Shown here piece after piece: positions 8,403 through 16,340 of a stretch of 64,000 nt of DNA (position 1 is its first letter; every line of letters starts with the position of its first letter). Source of the stretch: Actinokineospora sp. NBRC 105648 (GTDB taxonomy: Bacteria; Actinomycetota; Actinomycetes; Mycobacteriales; Pseudonocardiaceae); the NCBI RefSeq assembly GCF_030269645.1, contig NZ_BSTR01000043.1, positions 1 to 64,000 on the forward strand. The letters run 5' to 3'. The translations under genes and the position numbers were made by a program. The notes under the pieces are model-generated. The model was not told the origin of the DNA. It saw only the letters and a program-made list of their open reading frames with translations, and made no database searches.

Positions 8403-9110
8403 ATGACCGATGCTACCACCGACCCCAGCCCACTCGTCCACGAAGTGCTGGCCGCGGTACTGCAGGTGAGGCAGGGATCACTGCAGGTGCTGCTGTGGGA
8501 GCGCGCTCTGGAACCGCACGCGCACCGGTGGTCACTCCCGGGCGGCAGGCTCGGCGCGGACGAGGACGTGGAGACCTCGATCCGCCGCCAGCTGGCCGAG
8601 AAGGTCGATGTGCGGCAGGTCTCACACGTCGAGCAGCTGGCCGTCTTCAGCGCGCCCGACCGGGTGCCCGGGCCGCGGGTCGTGGCCACCGCGTTCCTGA
8701 GCCTGGTCCCCTCGCACATGGACCCCGAGCTGCCCGGCGACACCGCCTGGCACCCGGTGTCCGCGCTGCCGGAGACCGCGTTCGACCACGGCGCCATCGT
8801 GCTGCGCGCCCGCAACCGGCTGCGCGCCAAGCTGTCCTACACCAACATCGGCTTCGCGCTGGCCCCACCGGAGTTCACCGTCTCGGCGCTGCGCTCGGTC
8901 TACTCCGCCGCTCTCGGCTACAAGGTCTCGGCCACCAACCTGCAACGGGTCCTCTCCCGGCGCGGCCTGCTGGAGCACACCGGCGAGACCACGAAGCCCG
9001 GCCGGGCGGGCGGGCGGCCCGCCGCCCAATTCCGTTTCGCGGACAGCACGATGGCCGTGACGGACCCGTTCGCGGTGCTCAAGCCACCCGCCGCGCCCAA
9101 GGGGCAGTAG
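8403..9110 (+). CDS. nrtR: NrtR-type Nudix/winged-helix regulator of NAD synthesis
   Basis: 235-aa protein with an N-terminal Nudix fold (residues ~10-140) and a C-terminal winged helix (~150-225), the layout of NrtR regulators that sense ADP-ribose and repress NAD genes. The Nudix box is present but degenerate: [21 protein letters not shown] has Gln and Lys where the catalytic box REUxEE needs Glu, leaving one Glu of the pair. That fits a sensor rather than a hydrolase. It is divergent from nadA-nadB-nadC, and a palindrome abuts its start codon. The assignment as regulator of this operon is strong by context. A plain Nudix hydrolase is the alternative. Confidence 0.9.
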   Translation: MTDATTDPSPLVHEVLAAVLQVRQGSLQVLLWERALEPHAHRWSLPGGRLGADEDVETSIRRQLAEKVDVRQVSHVEQLAVFSAPDRVPGPRVVATAFLSLVPSHMDPELPGDTAWHPVSALPETAFDHGAIVLRARNRLRAKLSYTNIGFALAPPEFTVSALRSVYSAALGYKVSATNLQRVLSRRGLLEHTGETTKPGRAGGRPAAQFRFADSTMAVTDPFAVLKPPAAPKGQ

Positions 9111-9152
9111 GCCGGACGCCGCAATCGGGCAGCGGGCCGAGTCGCTTCGTCG

Positions 9153-9158
9153 TAGCGT
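9153..9158 (+). promoter_or_regulatory. Leaderless -10 box of the LON-domain gene
   Basis: TAGCGT (TANNNT consensus) ends 6 nt before the GTG at 9165, and no Shine-Dalgarno sequence is present. This suggests transcription starts at or next to the start codon. Confidence 0.55.
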
Positions 9159-9164
9159 TGTCGC

Positions 9165-9845
9165 GTGCCTGATTCGCTTCCGTTGTTCCCGCTGCGGGCG
9201 GTGCTGCTTCCCGGAGCGAACCTGCCGTTGCACATCTTCGAACCCCGCTACCGCCAGCTGACCGTCGACCTGGTCACCGGCGCCCTGCCCGACCGGCGCT
9301 TCGGCGTCATCGCGCTGCGCCCCTCGGTCGACCACGAGGTCACCGACATCGGGCAGCTGCGCGCGGTCGGTTGCTCGGCCGAACTGCGCCAGGCCAAGCG
9401 CCTGCCCGACGGCCGCTTCGACATCGTCACCACCGGCGAGCGCCGGTTCCGGCTGCTGGAGCTCGACGCCACCTCGGCGCCGTACCTGATGGGCACCGTG
9501 GAGTGGGTCCCGGACACCGAGCAGCCGACGCTGGCGGCCGACTCGGTGTCGCTGCTGGCCGAGTCGGCCCGGTCCGCGCACCGGCGCTACTGCACGGCGG
9601 CGTGGCAGCGGGAGGACTGGAGCGAGCCCGCCGCGGACATCGAGACCGTGCAGCTGGCGCACGCGCTGGCGGCGGATTGTCTGCTGAGCCTGGACGACCG
9701 GCAGCGACTGCTGGAGGAGACGCGGCCGCTGCACCGGCTGCGCCTGGTGGGCAAGCTGCTGAACCGGGAGGCGGGGATCATCTCGGCACTGCGGGCGGTA
9801 CCGGCGCCGCCGTCGGAGTTCAGCGCGCCGATCTGCCTGAACTGA
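9165..9845 (+). CDS. Stand-alone LON substrate-binding domain protein
   Basis: 226-aa protein consisting of the N-terminal substrate-recognition domain of Lon protease only; there is no AAA+ ATPase and no Ser-Lys protease part. The domain is recognised by PLFPLRAVLLPGANLPLHIFEPRYRQL at residues 6-32, FGVIAL, and TGERRFRLLELD near residue 95. Such short LON proteins are common in actinobacteria and their role is not established; a partner to a separate protease or chaperone is a possibility. The start is GTG with a leaderless promoter. It follows nrtR by 54 nt, but its own -10 box suggests a separate transcript. It ends before repeat element B. Confidence 0.88.
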   Translation: MPDSLPLFPLRAVLLPGANLPLHIFEPRYRQLTVDLVTGALPDRRFGVIALRPSVDHEVTDIGQLRAVGCSAELRQAKRLPDGRFDIVTTGERRFRLLELDATSAPYLMGTVEWVPDTEQPTLAADSVSLLAESARSAHRRYCTAAWQREDWSEPAADIETVQLAHALAADCLLSLDDRQRLLEETRPLHRLRLVGKLLNREAGIISALRAVPAPPSEFSAPICLN

Positions 9846-9901
9846 TCGCTTCGGGGCTTGGCTGGACTCGCTTTGGGCTTACCTGCGTGTGCTTGGTCGA
9901 G

Positions 9902-10004
9902 CGTGTGCCGTCGGGATCTGCTGTGGGCGTGTGCCACCGGGCTTGCTTTGGGCGTGTGCCGTCGGGGCTTGCTGTGACGGTGTGCCGTCGGGGCTTGCTT
10001 TGGT
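9902..10004 (+). repeat. Four tandem copies of a ~26-bp unit
   Basis: Units at 9902-9927, 9928-9952, 9953-9978 and 9979-10004 share the pattern cGTGTGCCGTCGGGGCTTGCT. They stand directly before hairpin element B in the 3' region of the LON gene. There is no spacer/repeat alternation as in CRISPR. A degenerate earlier copy may lie around 9885. The role is unknown. Confidence 0.85.
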
Positions 10005-10010
10005 GGTGGT

Positions 10011-10150
10011 GCTCGATTGGGTGGACTGTCTTTGTGCGGGGCCCCTGGGCGACCGCCGGTGGGAGGGCGGGTGGGGAAGGGATCCACCCACGCGCCGGGC
10101 AGCTTAGGCGGTCGCCCTCCCCCACACAAAGACAGTCCACCCAATCGAGC
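10011..10150 (-). repeat. Hairpin element copy B (140 nt)
   Basis: This copy lies between the convergent LON gene and DUF2567. The outer arms 10011-10041 and 10120-10150 match at 30 of 31 positions. The inner stem GGGCGACCGC (10047-10056) and GCGGTCGCCC (10108-10117) is perfect and differs from element A by compensating changes (GCA/TGC replaced by CGA/TCG). The conserved loop block CTAAGCTGCC and the GGATCCCTT turn are on the minus strand. The rest of the 426-bp gap is the tandem array and featureless sequence. Confidence 0.9.
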
Positions 10151-10271
10151 AGACAGGCAGATCGGTGCGGCTTCGGCGGTGGGCGGGTCTGGTGCAGAGC
10201 GGCCGGTGGATGCTGTCGGCTGGCTGGTGCGGCTCCGTGAGGGACTCGCGCAACCACGTCGGCCAAAAGTC

Positions 10272-10874
10272 CTAGCCGAGTCTGCGGCCCAGGTCGTCTC
10301 GGCCGTTCCAGGCCGCGGCTATGCCGTAGGCGAGGGTGGCGCCCAGGGGCCAGGCCAGGACGAACCAGGGTGACTCCAGCCTGGGGGCCAGGGTCAGCAC
10401 GTCGCCCACCGCCGGGGAGGCTGGGAGGGGGAACCTGCCCTGTGCCCAGGCGAGGCCGACGATGTTGGCCATCCAGGCCGCGGTGGCGGAGCCGCCGACG
10501 GTGGCTATCAGGAAGACCGGGCCCCGGCGTTCGCGCAGCAGCCAGGCCGCCGCGCCGGTGAGGACGCCCGCGGCGAGGGTGAGCAGGAGGAACAGGGCCA
10601 GGGCGTCGAAGCGGTGGTAGCTCTCGGTCCGCAGGGCGGCGGGTTTGCCGTCCTCGAGGACCTGGACCAGCACGCCGGGCGCGAGCCTGGACCACAGCCA
10701 GCCGACCGCGAGGCCGAACAGGGCGACCGTGGACAGCATGCTCACGGCGGGCAGCAGGTCGCGCTTGATGATCACGCGGGCCGGGCGGGGGCTCCAGTAG
10801 GTGTACTCCGGGGGTGGGGTCACCGTGCGTACCGAACCGTCGGCCTGGGGGGACCGGGTCGGGTCGTCCGTCAC
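10272..10874 (-). CDS. DUF2567 integral membrane protein
   Basis: 200-aa membrane protein with about four hydrophobic segments (LSTVALFGLAVGWLW, LALFLLLTLAAGVLTGAAAWLL, FLIATVGGSATAAWMANIVGLAW and a C-terminal SPWFVLAWPLGATLAYGIAAAW). The same order bioB, small zinc-ribbon gene, DUF2567 is found in Mycobacterium tuberculosis (Rv1589-Rv1591), which supports the call. The GTG start at 10874 has GGGAGG upstream; the frame stays open into bsaP but that is not coding. The function is unknown. The conserved linkage to biotin synthase suggests a role in biotin or lipid-linked metabolism, but this is only inference. Confidence 0.85.
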   Translation of the reverse strand: MTDDPTRSPQADGSVRTVTPPPEYTYWSPRPARVIIKRDLLPAVSMLSTVALFGLAVGWLWSRLAPGVLVQVLEDGKPAALRTESYHRFDALALFLLLTLAAGVLTGAAAWLLRERRGPVFLIATVGGSATAAWMANIVGLAWAQGRFPLPASPAVGDVLTLAPRLESPWFVLAWPLGATLAYGIAAAWNGRDDLGRRLG

Positions 10875-10930
10875 GTTCTGACCTCCCGCTGACGCGCTGG
10901 GCGGGACCGGCGCCGGCCCCGCCCGCGAGA

Positions 10931-11134
10931 CTAGTCCGTCAGCGCCGGGACGCCCGCGCTGGTGGTCTCGCCGTGCCTGCTGCAGCGCGCGGACCACCCG
11001 CTCGGGATCACCTGGACCACCATCCGCCGGGCGCACTCGGGGCAGAAGCGCGGCGGCTCCAGGGCCGCTCGCGCGCCCCGGCAGGACGGGTGGTCTCCCT
11101 CGGCCTCTGGTAGACCGCAGTGCACGCAGAACAC
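10931..11134 (-). CDS. bsaP: Biotin synthase auxiliary protein (BsaP-like)
   Basis: 67-aa cysteine-rich protein encoded directly after bioB. Cysteines occur as CVHC at the start, a central HPSC, FCPEC, and a final CSRHG, so it probably binds metal or an iron-sulphur cluster. It matches the position and size of M. tuberculosis Rv1590, which has been reported as an auxiliary protein that actinobacterial BioB needs to convert dethiobiotin to biotin. The GTG start at 11134 follows GGGGAGG and lies 12 nt from the bioB stop, so the two are co-expressed. The call rests on gene order and the cysteine pattern, not on an alignment. Confidence 0.85.
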   Translation of the reverse strand: MFCVHCGLPEAEGDHPSCRGARAALEPPRFCPECARRMVVQVIPSGWSARCSRHGETTSAGVPALTD

Positions 11135-11146
11135 CTTGCGCCTCCC

Positions 11147-12181
11147 CTACAGCGTGTCGCTGAGCGCCTTGATCGGCATCTTCAGGTCGGCGAGCATGTC
11201 CAGGTCCTGCTGGGCCGGACGGCCGAGGTTGGTCAGGTAGTTGCCGACGATGATCGCGTTGACCCCGCCCAGCATGCCCTTCTCGGCGCCCAGGTCGCCC
11301 AGGGTGAGCTCGCGGCCGCCCGCGAAGCGGAGCATCGTGCGCGGCATGGCCAGCCGGAACGCCGCCACCAGGCGCAGCGCGTCGCGGCCCGCGATCGGCT
11401 CGTACTGCTCGTAGGGGGTGCCCGGCTGCGGGATGAGGAAGTTCATCGGGACCTCGTGCGGGTCCAGCTCGGCCAGCTGCACGGCGAACTCGGCGCGCTG
11501 CTCGTCGGTCTCGCCCATGCCGAGGATGCCGCCGGAGCAGACCTCCATGCCCGCCTCGCGCACCATCCGCAGGGTGTCCCAGCGCTCCTCCCAGGAGTGC
11601 GTGGTGACCACCTGCGGGAAGTGCGAGCGCGCGGTCTCGAGGTTGTGGTTGTAGCGGTGCACGCCCATGCCGACCAGCTCGTCGACCTGGGCCTGGGTGA
11701 GCATGCCCAGCGAGCAGGCGATCTGGATGTTGTTGCCGGAGTCGCGGATCGCCTTGATGCCCTCGCGCACCTGGGAGAGCAGCCGGGCGTCCGGACCGCG
11801 CACGGCGGCGACGATGCAGAACTCGGTGGCGCCCGCGTCGGCGGTCTGCCGGGCGGCCTTGACCAGACCGGGGATGTCCAGCCAGGCCGAGCGGACCGGG
11901 CTGGGGAAGCGGCCGGACTGCGAGCAGAAGTGGCAGTCCTCCGGGCAGCCGCCGGTCTTGAGGCTGACGATGCCCTCGACCTCGACCTCGGGCCCGCACC
12001 ACTTCATCCGGACCTCGTGCGCGAGCGCCAGCAGGTCGTCGAGGCGGTCGTCGGCCAGGCGCAGCACGGTGAGCACCTGCTCCTCGGTGAGGCCGACACC
12101 CCGGTCGAGCACCTGCTCACGGGCAGCGGCGAGCACGTCGGTGGTCGCGCGGTCGTCGGTGCGCTCGGCGGCTGCCGTCAC
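11147..12181 (-). CDS. bioB: Biotin synthase (radical SAM)
   Basis: 344-aa radical-SAM enzyme that inserts sulphur into dethiobiotin, the last step of biotin synthesis. The radical-SAM cluster motif CxxxCxxC is visible as [16 protein letters not shown], and conserved BioB blocks follow ([24 protein letters not shown] is typical, as is the [17 protein letters not shown]-binding loop). The GTG start at 12181 is preceded by AGGAGGA. It heads the bioB-bsaP-DUF2567 operon and lies 90 nt downstream of bioD on the same strand. The biotin genes of the window therefore run on one strand, except that bioA is 0.9 kb further upstream. Confidence 0.97.
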   Translation of the reverse strand: MTAAAERTDDRATTDVLAAAREQVLDRGVGLTEEQVLTVLRLADDRLDDLLALAHEVRMKWCGPEVEVEGIVSLKTGGCPEDCHFCSQSGRFPSPVRSAWLDIPGLVKAARQTADAGATEFCIVAAVRGPDARLLSQVREGIKAIRDSGNNIQIACSLGMLTQAQVDELVGMGVHRYNHNLETARSHFPQVVTTHSWEERWDTLRMVREAGMEVCSGGILGMGETDEQRAEFAVQLAELDPHEVPMNFLIPQPGTPYEQYEPIAGRDALRLVAAFRLAMPRTMLRFAGGRELTLGDLGAEKGMLGGVNAIIVGNYLTNLGRPAQQDLDMLADLKMPIKALSDTL

Positions 12182-12271
12182 GGGGTTCCTCCTGTGAACT
12201 GCCTACAACTGCAACGGTCGTGTTCGGGGGCCAGTCTGCCGCATGTGACTGACAACCATCAGCGATGAATC

Positions 12272-12988
12272 TCACGCGGGATGCGCGTCGGCGAAGTCCT
12301 TCGCGTCGAACTCCCCACCGAGCGACGGCGCCAGCGCACGGCGCGCGACCTCGGCGAACTCGGTGGCGGAGAGCGCACCAGAGCCCTCGGGAAAGGCCCC
12401 GACCAGCGGGGCTTGGGCGACCTCGGGCAGATCTTCCACGTTGCACCGCGACGCAAGATCGGGTTCAGCGGGCCAGGAACCGATCACGATCCCGGCACAG
12501 GTGACACCACGCCTGCGCAACGCCTCAGCGGTGAGCGCGGCGGTGTTCAGCGTCCCCAACCCCGCGTGCGCGACGACGACGACCGCCGCCCCCAGCGCCC
12601 ACGCCACGTCGGCCAACGTGCCGCCATCGGGGTCGAACCGCACCAACAACCCGCCGGCGCCCTCGACGAGGACCAGGTCGTGGTCCTGATCGAGCTCCAC
12701 CGCCGCCGAGGCGACCTCCGAGGGCCGAACCGGCGGCATCCCGGCCCGACGAGCGGCCGTGTCCGGCGCCAACGGCTCGGCGAACCGACGCAGCTCGCGC
12801 GTCGTGACCTCCCCGGCCAACCGCACGACATCGGCCAGATCGCCCGGCTCGGCGGCCGCGACCCCGGTCTGAGCGGGCTTGAGCACAGCCACCCGACGCC
12901 GCGCCGACCGAGCGAGCGCGGCGATCCCGGCGGTGACGACGGTCTTGCCGACGCCCGTGCCGGTCCCGGTGATCACGAGGACACTCAC
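12272..12988 (-). CDS. bioD: ATP-dependent dethiobiotin synthetase
   Basis: Carboxylates 7,8-diaminopelargonate to dethiobiotin using ATP and CO2. The 238-aa protein begins with the P-loop ([21 protein letters not shown]) and shows the KPAQTG substrate block and the [11 protein letters not shown] motif typical of BioD. GTG at 12988 was chosen so that the P-loop is at the N-terminus; the frame continues upstream without homology. TAGCCT 8 nt before it suggests a leaderless transcript. It is divergent from the glutaredoxin gene. With BioA and BioB it gives three steps of biotin synthesis; bioF is not in the window. Confidence 0.95.
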   Translation of the reverse strand: MSVLVITGTGTGVGKTVVTAGIAALARSARRRVAVLKPAQTGVAAAEPGDLADVVRLAGEVTTRELRRFAEPLAPDTAARRAGMPPVRPSEVASAAVELDQDHDLVLVEGAGGLLVRFDPDGGTLADVAWALGAAVVVVAHAGLGTLNTAALTAEALRRRGVTCAGIVIGSWPAEPDLASRCNVEDLPEVAQAPLVGAFPEGSGALSATEFAEVARRALAPSLGGEFDAKDFADAHPA

Positions 12989-12996
12989 GGTGCAAC

Positions 12997-13053
12997 AGGC
13001 TAGCCCCTGGCAACTGGTAGGGAACCTCGGCTCCGCCTCCCCGGCGTTATCGT
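12997..13053. promoter_or_regulatory. Divergent leaderless promoters of bioD and the glutaredoxin gene
   Basis: On the minus strand TAGCCT (13002-12997) lies 8 nt before the bioD GTG. On the plus strand TATCGT (13048-13053) lies 7 nt before the glutaredoxin GTG at 13061. Neither gene has a ribosome-binding site. The two -10 boxes share a 72-bp region and no clear operator palindrome is visible. Confidence 0.5.
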
Positions 13054-13060
13054 TGGGAGC

Positions 13061-13303
13061 GTGACCAGTGAACCCGTGGTGATCTACAGCGCTGAGTGGT
13101 GTGGAGACTGCAGGCGAGCCAAGTCCTGGCTGACCCGCAACGAAGTACCGTTCACCCTCATAGACGTCGAGAACGACACAGCGGCACGAGAACGAGCGGC
13201 AGAACTCGCGGGAGGACGGCACAACATCCCGGTGGTCGTCCTGCCAAGCGGTTATGTGCTGGTGGAACCGACGAATACCGAACTGGAAACAGCATTGGGA
13301 TAG
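13061..13303 (+). CDS. Glutaredoxin-family small redox protein
   Basis: 80-aa thioredoxin-fold protein. The redox motif is WCGDC at residues 13-17 (Cys14 and Cys17), followed by the cis-proline loop NIPVVV and the C-terminal GYVLVEPTN segment, as in mycoredoxin/NrdH-like glutaredoxins. CGDC differs from the more common CPYC, CVQC or CGYC, so the partner (mycothiol or thioredoxin reductase) cannot be assigned. There is no signal peptide, so it is cytosolic. It is divergent from bioD and faces bioA across the repeat compound A2. Confidence 0.9.
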   Translation: MTSEPVVIYSAEWCGDCRRAKSWLTRNEVPFTLIDVENDTAARERAAELAGGRHNIPVVVLPSGYVLVEPTNTELETALG

Positions 13304-13430
13304 CGTTCCCCGCGAGCCTGCCCCCTCCCCTCGGGCTTCCCGGCCATCCATAGCGGAAAGGTCGCCCTCGCCCCCCCTAATACCGCAGCGGATAGGCCGA
13401 CCACGCTGGTACGCAAGTCCCGTTACGGAT

Positions 13431-13569
13431 GCTCGATCTAGTGGACTCGCTTCGTGTGGGGGGAGAGTGCCGCTAAACTTGCCGTGGGTGGAGATGCCCT
13501 TACCCTGCCCTTTTCTCTCCACCGCGGTGCTCTAGGGGCCCCGCACGAAGCGAGTTCACTAGATCGAGC
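13431..13569 (+). repeat. Hairpin element copy A2a (139 nt)
   Basis: Direct equivalent of A1a. One outer-arm base differs (TTCGTG instead of TTCGCG near 13455), which restores a base pair that is mismatched in A1a. The inner stem, CTAAACTTGCCG loop block and bulge are unchanged. Confidence 0.9.
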
Positions 13570-13668
13570 CCTGCTTGCAAATCGGGCAGCCCATGCGATG
13601 AGCCGCCAACAAGGTCGACCGTAGGTCGGCGTGCGGCACACCCCACGAGCTGCCCGAGTAAGAGCGGG

Positions 13669-13808
13669 GCTCGATTGGCCGGACTGCCTTCGCGTGGGGC
13701 CCCTAGAGCACCGCGGTGGCGAAAAAAGGGCGGGTGAAGGGCATCCCCACCACACGGCAAGTTTAGCGGTGCTCTCCCCCCACACGAAGGCAGTCCACCC
13801 AATCGAGC
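13669..13808 (-). repeat. Hairpin element copy A2b (140 nt), inverted
   Basis: Direct equivalent of A1b, with only single-base differences. The outer arms are 13669-13699 and 13778-13808. The inner stem AGAGCACCGC with GCGGTGCTCT is perfect. Confidence 0.9.
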
Positions 13809-13914
13809 ACAAACGTAACGGGTGTTGCGTACCAGCGGGCTCGGCATTTAGAGATTGAAAGAATAAAGACTCAGACCGAAGGACAGGGACAAGGGCGAGG
13901 GGCAGGGGCAGGGG

Positions 13915-15180
13915 CTATGCGCTGGCTGCTGCCAGGATTGCCTGTGTGATTGTGTCTATGTCTTCGGTTGTGCTGATGAATGGGGGCATGGTGTAGATCA
14001 GGTCTCTGAATGGTCTTAGCCAGACACCCTTGTCAACTGCTGCCTTGGTTGCCTTGGCCATGTCGACCTCGTGGTTCAACTGCACCACTCCGATCGCGCC
14101 CAGGACTCGTACGTCTCGGACGTTGGGGAGGTCTTGTGCCGGGGCCAGGCCATGGGTCAGTTCGGACTCGATTCGTTTGACCGTGGTCTGCCAGTCCTGG
14201 GACAGGAGGAGGTCGATCGAGGCGAGGGCGACCGATGCGGCTAGGGGGTTGCCCATGAAGGTCGGGCCGTGGGCGAGCACTGGGACTTCGCCCTGCGAGA
14301 TCCCGTTGGCCACTCGGGAGGTGCACAGGGTCGCGGCCATGGTGAGGTATCCGCCGGTCAGGGCCTTGCCGACGCACATGATGTCCGGGCTGATGTTCGC
14401 GTGGTCGGCGGCGAACAGCTCTCCCGTGCGGCCGAAGCCGGTGGCGATCTCGTCGAAGATCAGTAGGACGTCGTGTGCCAGGGTCAGTTCGCGGAGCACG
14501 TGGAGGTAGCGGGGGTCGTGGAAGCGCATTCCGCCCGCGCCTTGGACTACCGGCTCGATGATGACGGCGGCCAGGTCGTCCGCGTGGGTTTCCAGGAGTT
14601 CGGCCAGGTGGGCGACGTAGTCGTGCTCGAAGGCCGTGGGTGGGGCGTCTGCGAACTGTTGCACCGGCAGGACGCCGCGCCAGAGGGAGTGCATGCCTCC
14701 TTCTGGGTCGCAGACGGACATCGGGTTGAACGTGTCGCCGTGGTATCCGCCGCGCCAGGTCAGGAGTTTTGTCTTGCGGTCGTGGCCGAGGGAGCGCCAG
14801 TGCTGCAGGGCCATCTTGATCGCGACCTCGACGCCGACCGAGCCGGAGTCGCACAGGAAGACGTGCTGGAGCGGGTCCGGGGTGATCTCCACGAGGCGCT
14901 GCGCGAGGCGGACCGCCGGTTCGTGGGTGAGGCCGCCGAACATCACGTGGCTCATCCGACCGAGCTGGTCCGTGACAGCGGCGTCGAGCACCGGGTGGCG
15001 GTACCCGTGGATCGCGGCCCACCACGATGACATGCCGTCTACCAGCTCGCGACCGTCGGCCAGGCGCAGCCGCACGCCTTGCGCGGACTCGACCACCAGC
15101 GGGTCCTGGGTGCCCGGCATCGGTCCGTACGGGTGCCACACGTGCGCTCGGTCGAGCGCGACCAACTCCTCAGGGCTCAC
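13915..15180 (-). CDS. bioA: Adenosylmethionine-8-amino-7-oxononanoate aminotransferase
   Basis: PLP enzyme of 421 aa that converts KAPA to 7,8-diaminopelargonate with S-adenosylmethionine as amino donor. The N-terminus [13 protein letters not shown], the substrate/cofactor blocks [16 protein letters not shown] and [10 protein letters not shown], the aspartate motif [14 protein letters not shown] and the PLP lysine in [12 protein letters not shown] are all BioA hallmarks. The GTG start at 15180 lies 10 nt after the stop of the membrane-protein gene upstream, so the two are probably one transcript. The last ~100 codons use more A/T-ending codons than neighbouring genes. Confidence 0.96.
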   Translation of the reverse strand: MSPEELVALDRAHVWHPYGPMPGTQDPLVVESAQGVRLRLADGRELVDGMSSWWAAIHGYRHPVLDAAVTDQLGRMSHVMFGGLTHEPAVRLAQRLVEITPDPLQHVFLCDSGSVGVEVAIKMALQHWRSLGHDRKTKLLTWRGGYHGDTFNPMSVCDPEGGMHSLWRGVLPVQQFADAPPTAFEHDYVAHLAELLETHADDLAAVIIEPVVQGAGGMRFHDPRYLHVLRELTLAHDVLLIFDEIATGFGRTGELFAADHANISPDIMCVGKALTGGYLTMAATLCTSRVANGISQGEVPVLAHGPTFMGNPLAASVALASIDLLLSQDWQTTVKRIESELTHGLAPAQDLPNVRDVRVLGAIGVVQLNHEVDMAKATKAAVDKGVWLRPFRDLIYTMPPFISTTEDIDTITQAILAAASA

Positions 15181-15189
15181 CCGAGCAGG

Positions 15190-15918
15190 CTACCGAGCCG
15201 CGATGCCGGCCAGTTCCTTGCGGCGGGCGACCAGCCGGGCGATCTCCCGGCCGTGGTCGGTCGGCAGGATCCACTCCCCCGGCGGCACCATGATCCGCAC
15301 AGCGGGCCCCGGCGTGACCGTCACCCGCAACTCCCCGACCCCGGGCAGCGGCAACGTCGCCCGCCGGGCCACCATCACCTGCTCCACGGCGCCTACCCCA
15401 CTGAGTGCCACCATCGGCCGCACCAACCGGAACGGCCCCCGCCCACCGGACAACGTGATCCGGTCGTGGGAGACGAGCAGCTCCAGCCCGCGAGCCCCCC
15501 GCGCCTGCCACGGAACCTCAACCAACGAATCAGCCAACTCAGGCGTGTACGGCCGCAACACCTGCGCCCGAGCTCGCCCGGCGGCCAACCACCCCAAACC
15601 ACCGAGCACGAAAGCCATCGGCGCGAGCCAAGGGGAGACAAGGGTCAGGTAGGCACCACTGAGCGCGCCGAGCACGGCTCCGGCCACCGGCCACCGGCGC
15701 GGCCGAAACCGCCGTGACCGGAAGTAAGCGACCCCGGCACCGGCGAGCGCCAACGGCACAGCGAGCCAACCCGGCTGCCCACCCCAGAGCACCGTGAGCA
15801 CCGCGCCGAGCACCGGTCCCAGGGCAGCGACCAGCACCAACCTGGGCCGCACCCGCCGCAACCGGTCGGCCACCACCCCCGCTACCTCACGCTCACCCTG
15901 CCCCCGCACAGCCGCCAC
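15190..15918 (-). CDS. Hypothetical membrane protein upstream of bioA
   Basis: I do not recognise the family. It has about 242 aa with basic residues at the N-terminus. About four hydrophobic stretches follow in the first half (LVLVAALGPVLGAVLTVLW, LAVPLALAGAGVAYF, WPVAGAVLGALSGAYLTLV, LAPMAFVLGGLGWLAAG). The soluble C-terminal half is beta-rich (ELLVSHDRITLSG...VEQVMVARRATLPLPG...TVTPGPAVRIMVPPGEW). The start is uncertain: GTG at 15918 is used, and GTG at 15909 fits a TAGCGT leaderless promoter better. The stop lies 10 nt before bioA, so they probably share an mRNA, but no functional link to biotin can be claimed. Confidence 0.75.
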   Translation of the reverse strand: MAAVRGQGEREVAGVVADRLRRVRPRLVLVAALGPVLGAVLTVLWGGQPGWLAVPLALAGAGVAYFRSRRFRPRRWPVAGAVLGALSGAYLTLVSPWLAPMAFVLGGLGWLAAGRARAQVLRPYTPELADSLVEVPWQARGARGLELLVSHDRITLSGGRGPFRLVRPMVALSGVGAVEQVMVARRATLPLPGVGELRVTVTPGPAVRIMVPPGEWILPTDHGREIARLVARRKELAGIAAR

Positions 15919-16102
15919 GCTACCCAACCGACCCCGCGAACCCCGGCATTGACCAGCCACCGCGCCGGAGTGTCACCCACGCCGTCAGCCGTGTCCCAGG
16001 CGACCAGGGCCCTGCGGAATCCACAGAGGACCGCACCACCCCGCCACCCAGGTCAGTCCACTCGCGACACCAGACACACCTGACGCCGATCGTCGAGATC
16101 AA

Positions 16103-16134
16103 GCCCTTCGCGCACCGAGGAATCGAGGAAGGGC
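16103..16134 (-). terminator. Hairpin in the gap left of the small unknown gene island
   Basis: GCCCTTC (16103-16109) and GAAGGGC (16128-16134) form a 7-bp stem with an 18-nt loop. This lies in the 233-bp stretch 15919-16151, which otherwise shows nothing convincing. It could end the minus-strand transcript of the island at 16152-17252. Confidence 0.4.
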
Positions 16135-16151
16135 GCTAGACAGTCCCATCG

Positions 16152-16340
16152 TCAAGATTCAGAACGAGACTCCGTTGACACATAGGCCGCCGATGACCGA
16201 GAATCCCTGCCGATCGCCCGTACCAAATTCGGCGACGGCCCCGAAATTTCGCAGCGGGAATGCCCTGGGATTCTCACCCACGACATCGTGCGGATTTCCG
16301 CCTGCGGATCTCCCGTCAACGCGGAGGGACCGAGGCTCAC
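16152..16340 (-). CDS. Possible small third gene of the unknown island (62 aa)
   Basis: Its GTG start overlaps the stop of the 183-aa gene by 4 nt (GTGA), as expected of a coupled gene. However, its codon third positions are less GC-rich than those of certain genes, and the sequence (MSLGPSALTGDPQAEIRT...) has no recognisable feature. It is kept at low confidence. Confidence 0.25.
   Translation of the reverse strand: MSLGPSALTGDPQAEIRTMSWVRIPGHSRCEISGPSPNLVRAIGRDSRSSAAYVSTESRSES

Larger units (their letters stand above)
13384..13861. repeat. Compound inverted repeat A2, near-identical copy of A1
   Basis: This fills most of the 611-bp gap between the convergent glutaredoxin and bioA genes. 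It matches 4364-4842 almost base for base, with scattered substitutions and a 1-nt deletion in the central spacer near 13608. Both hairpins, the inverted outer flanks and the central small inverted repeat are retained. The bases before it (13304-13383) and after it (13862-13914) show nothing recognisable. Confidence 0.92.

Noticed and set aside
9902-10004. CRISPR-like array
   Set aside because: Units are directly adjacent with no unique spacers, only four copies, and no cas genes are present.
12182-12271. Biotin-repressor site upstream of bioB (TGAAC ... GTTC)
   Set aside because: The half-sites are about 20 nt apart with no symmetric core; too weak to call.
15920-16102. Possible 60-aa gene on the minus strand
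   Set aside because: No ribosome-binding site, no homology and weak codon bias; treated as intergenic.
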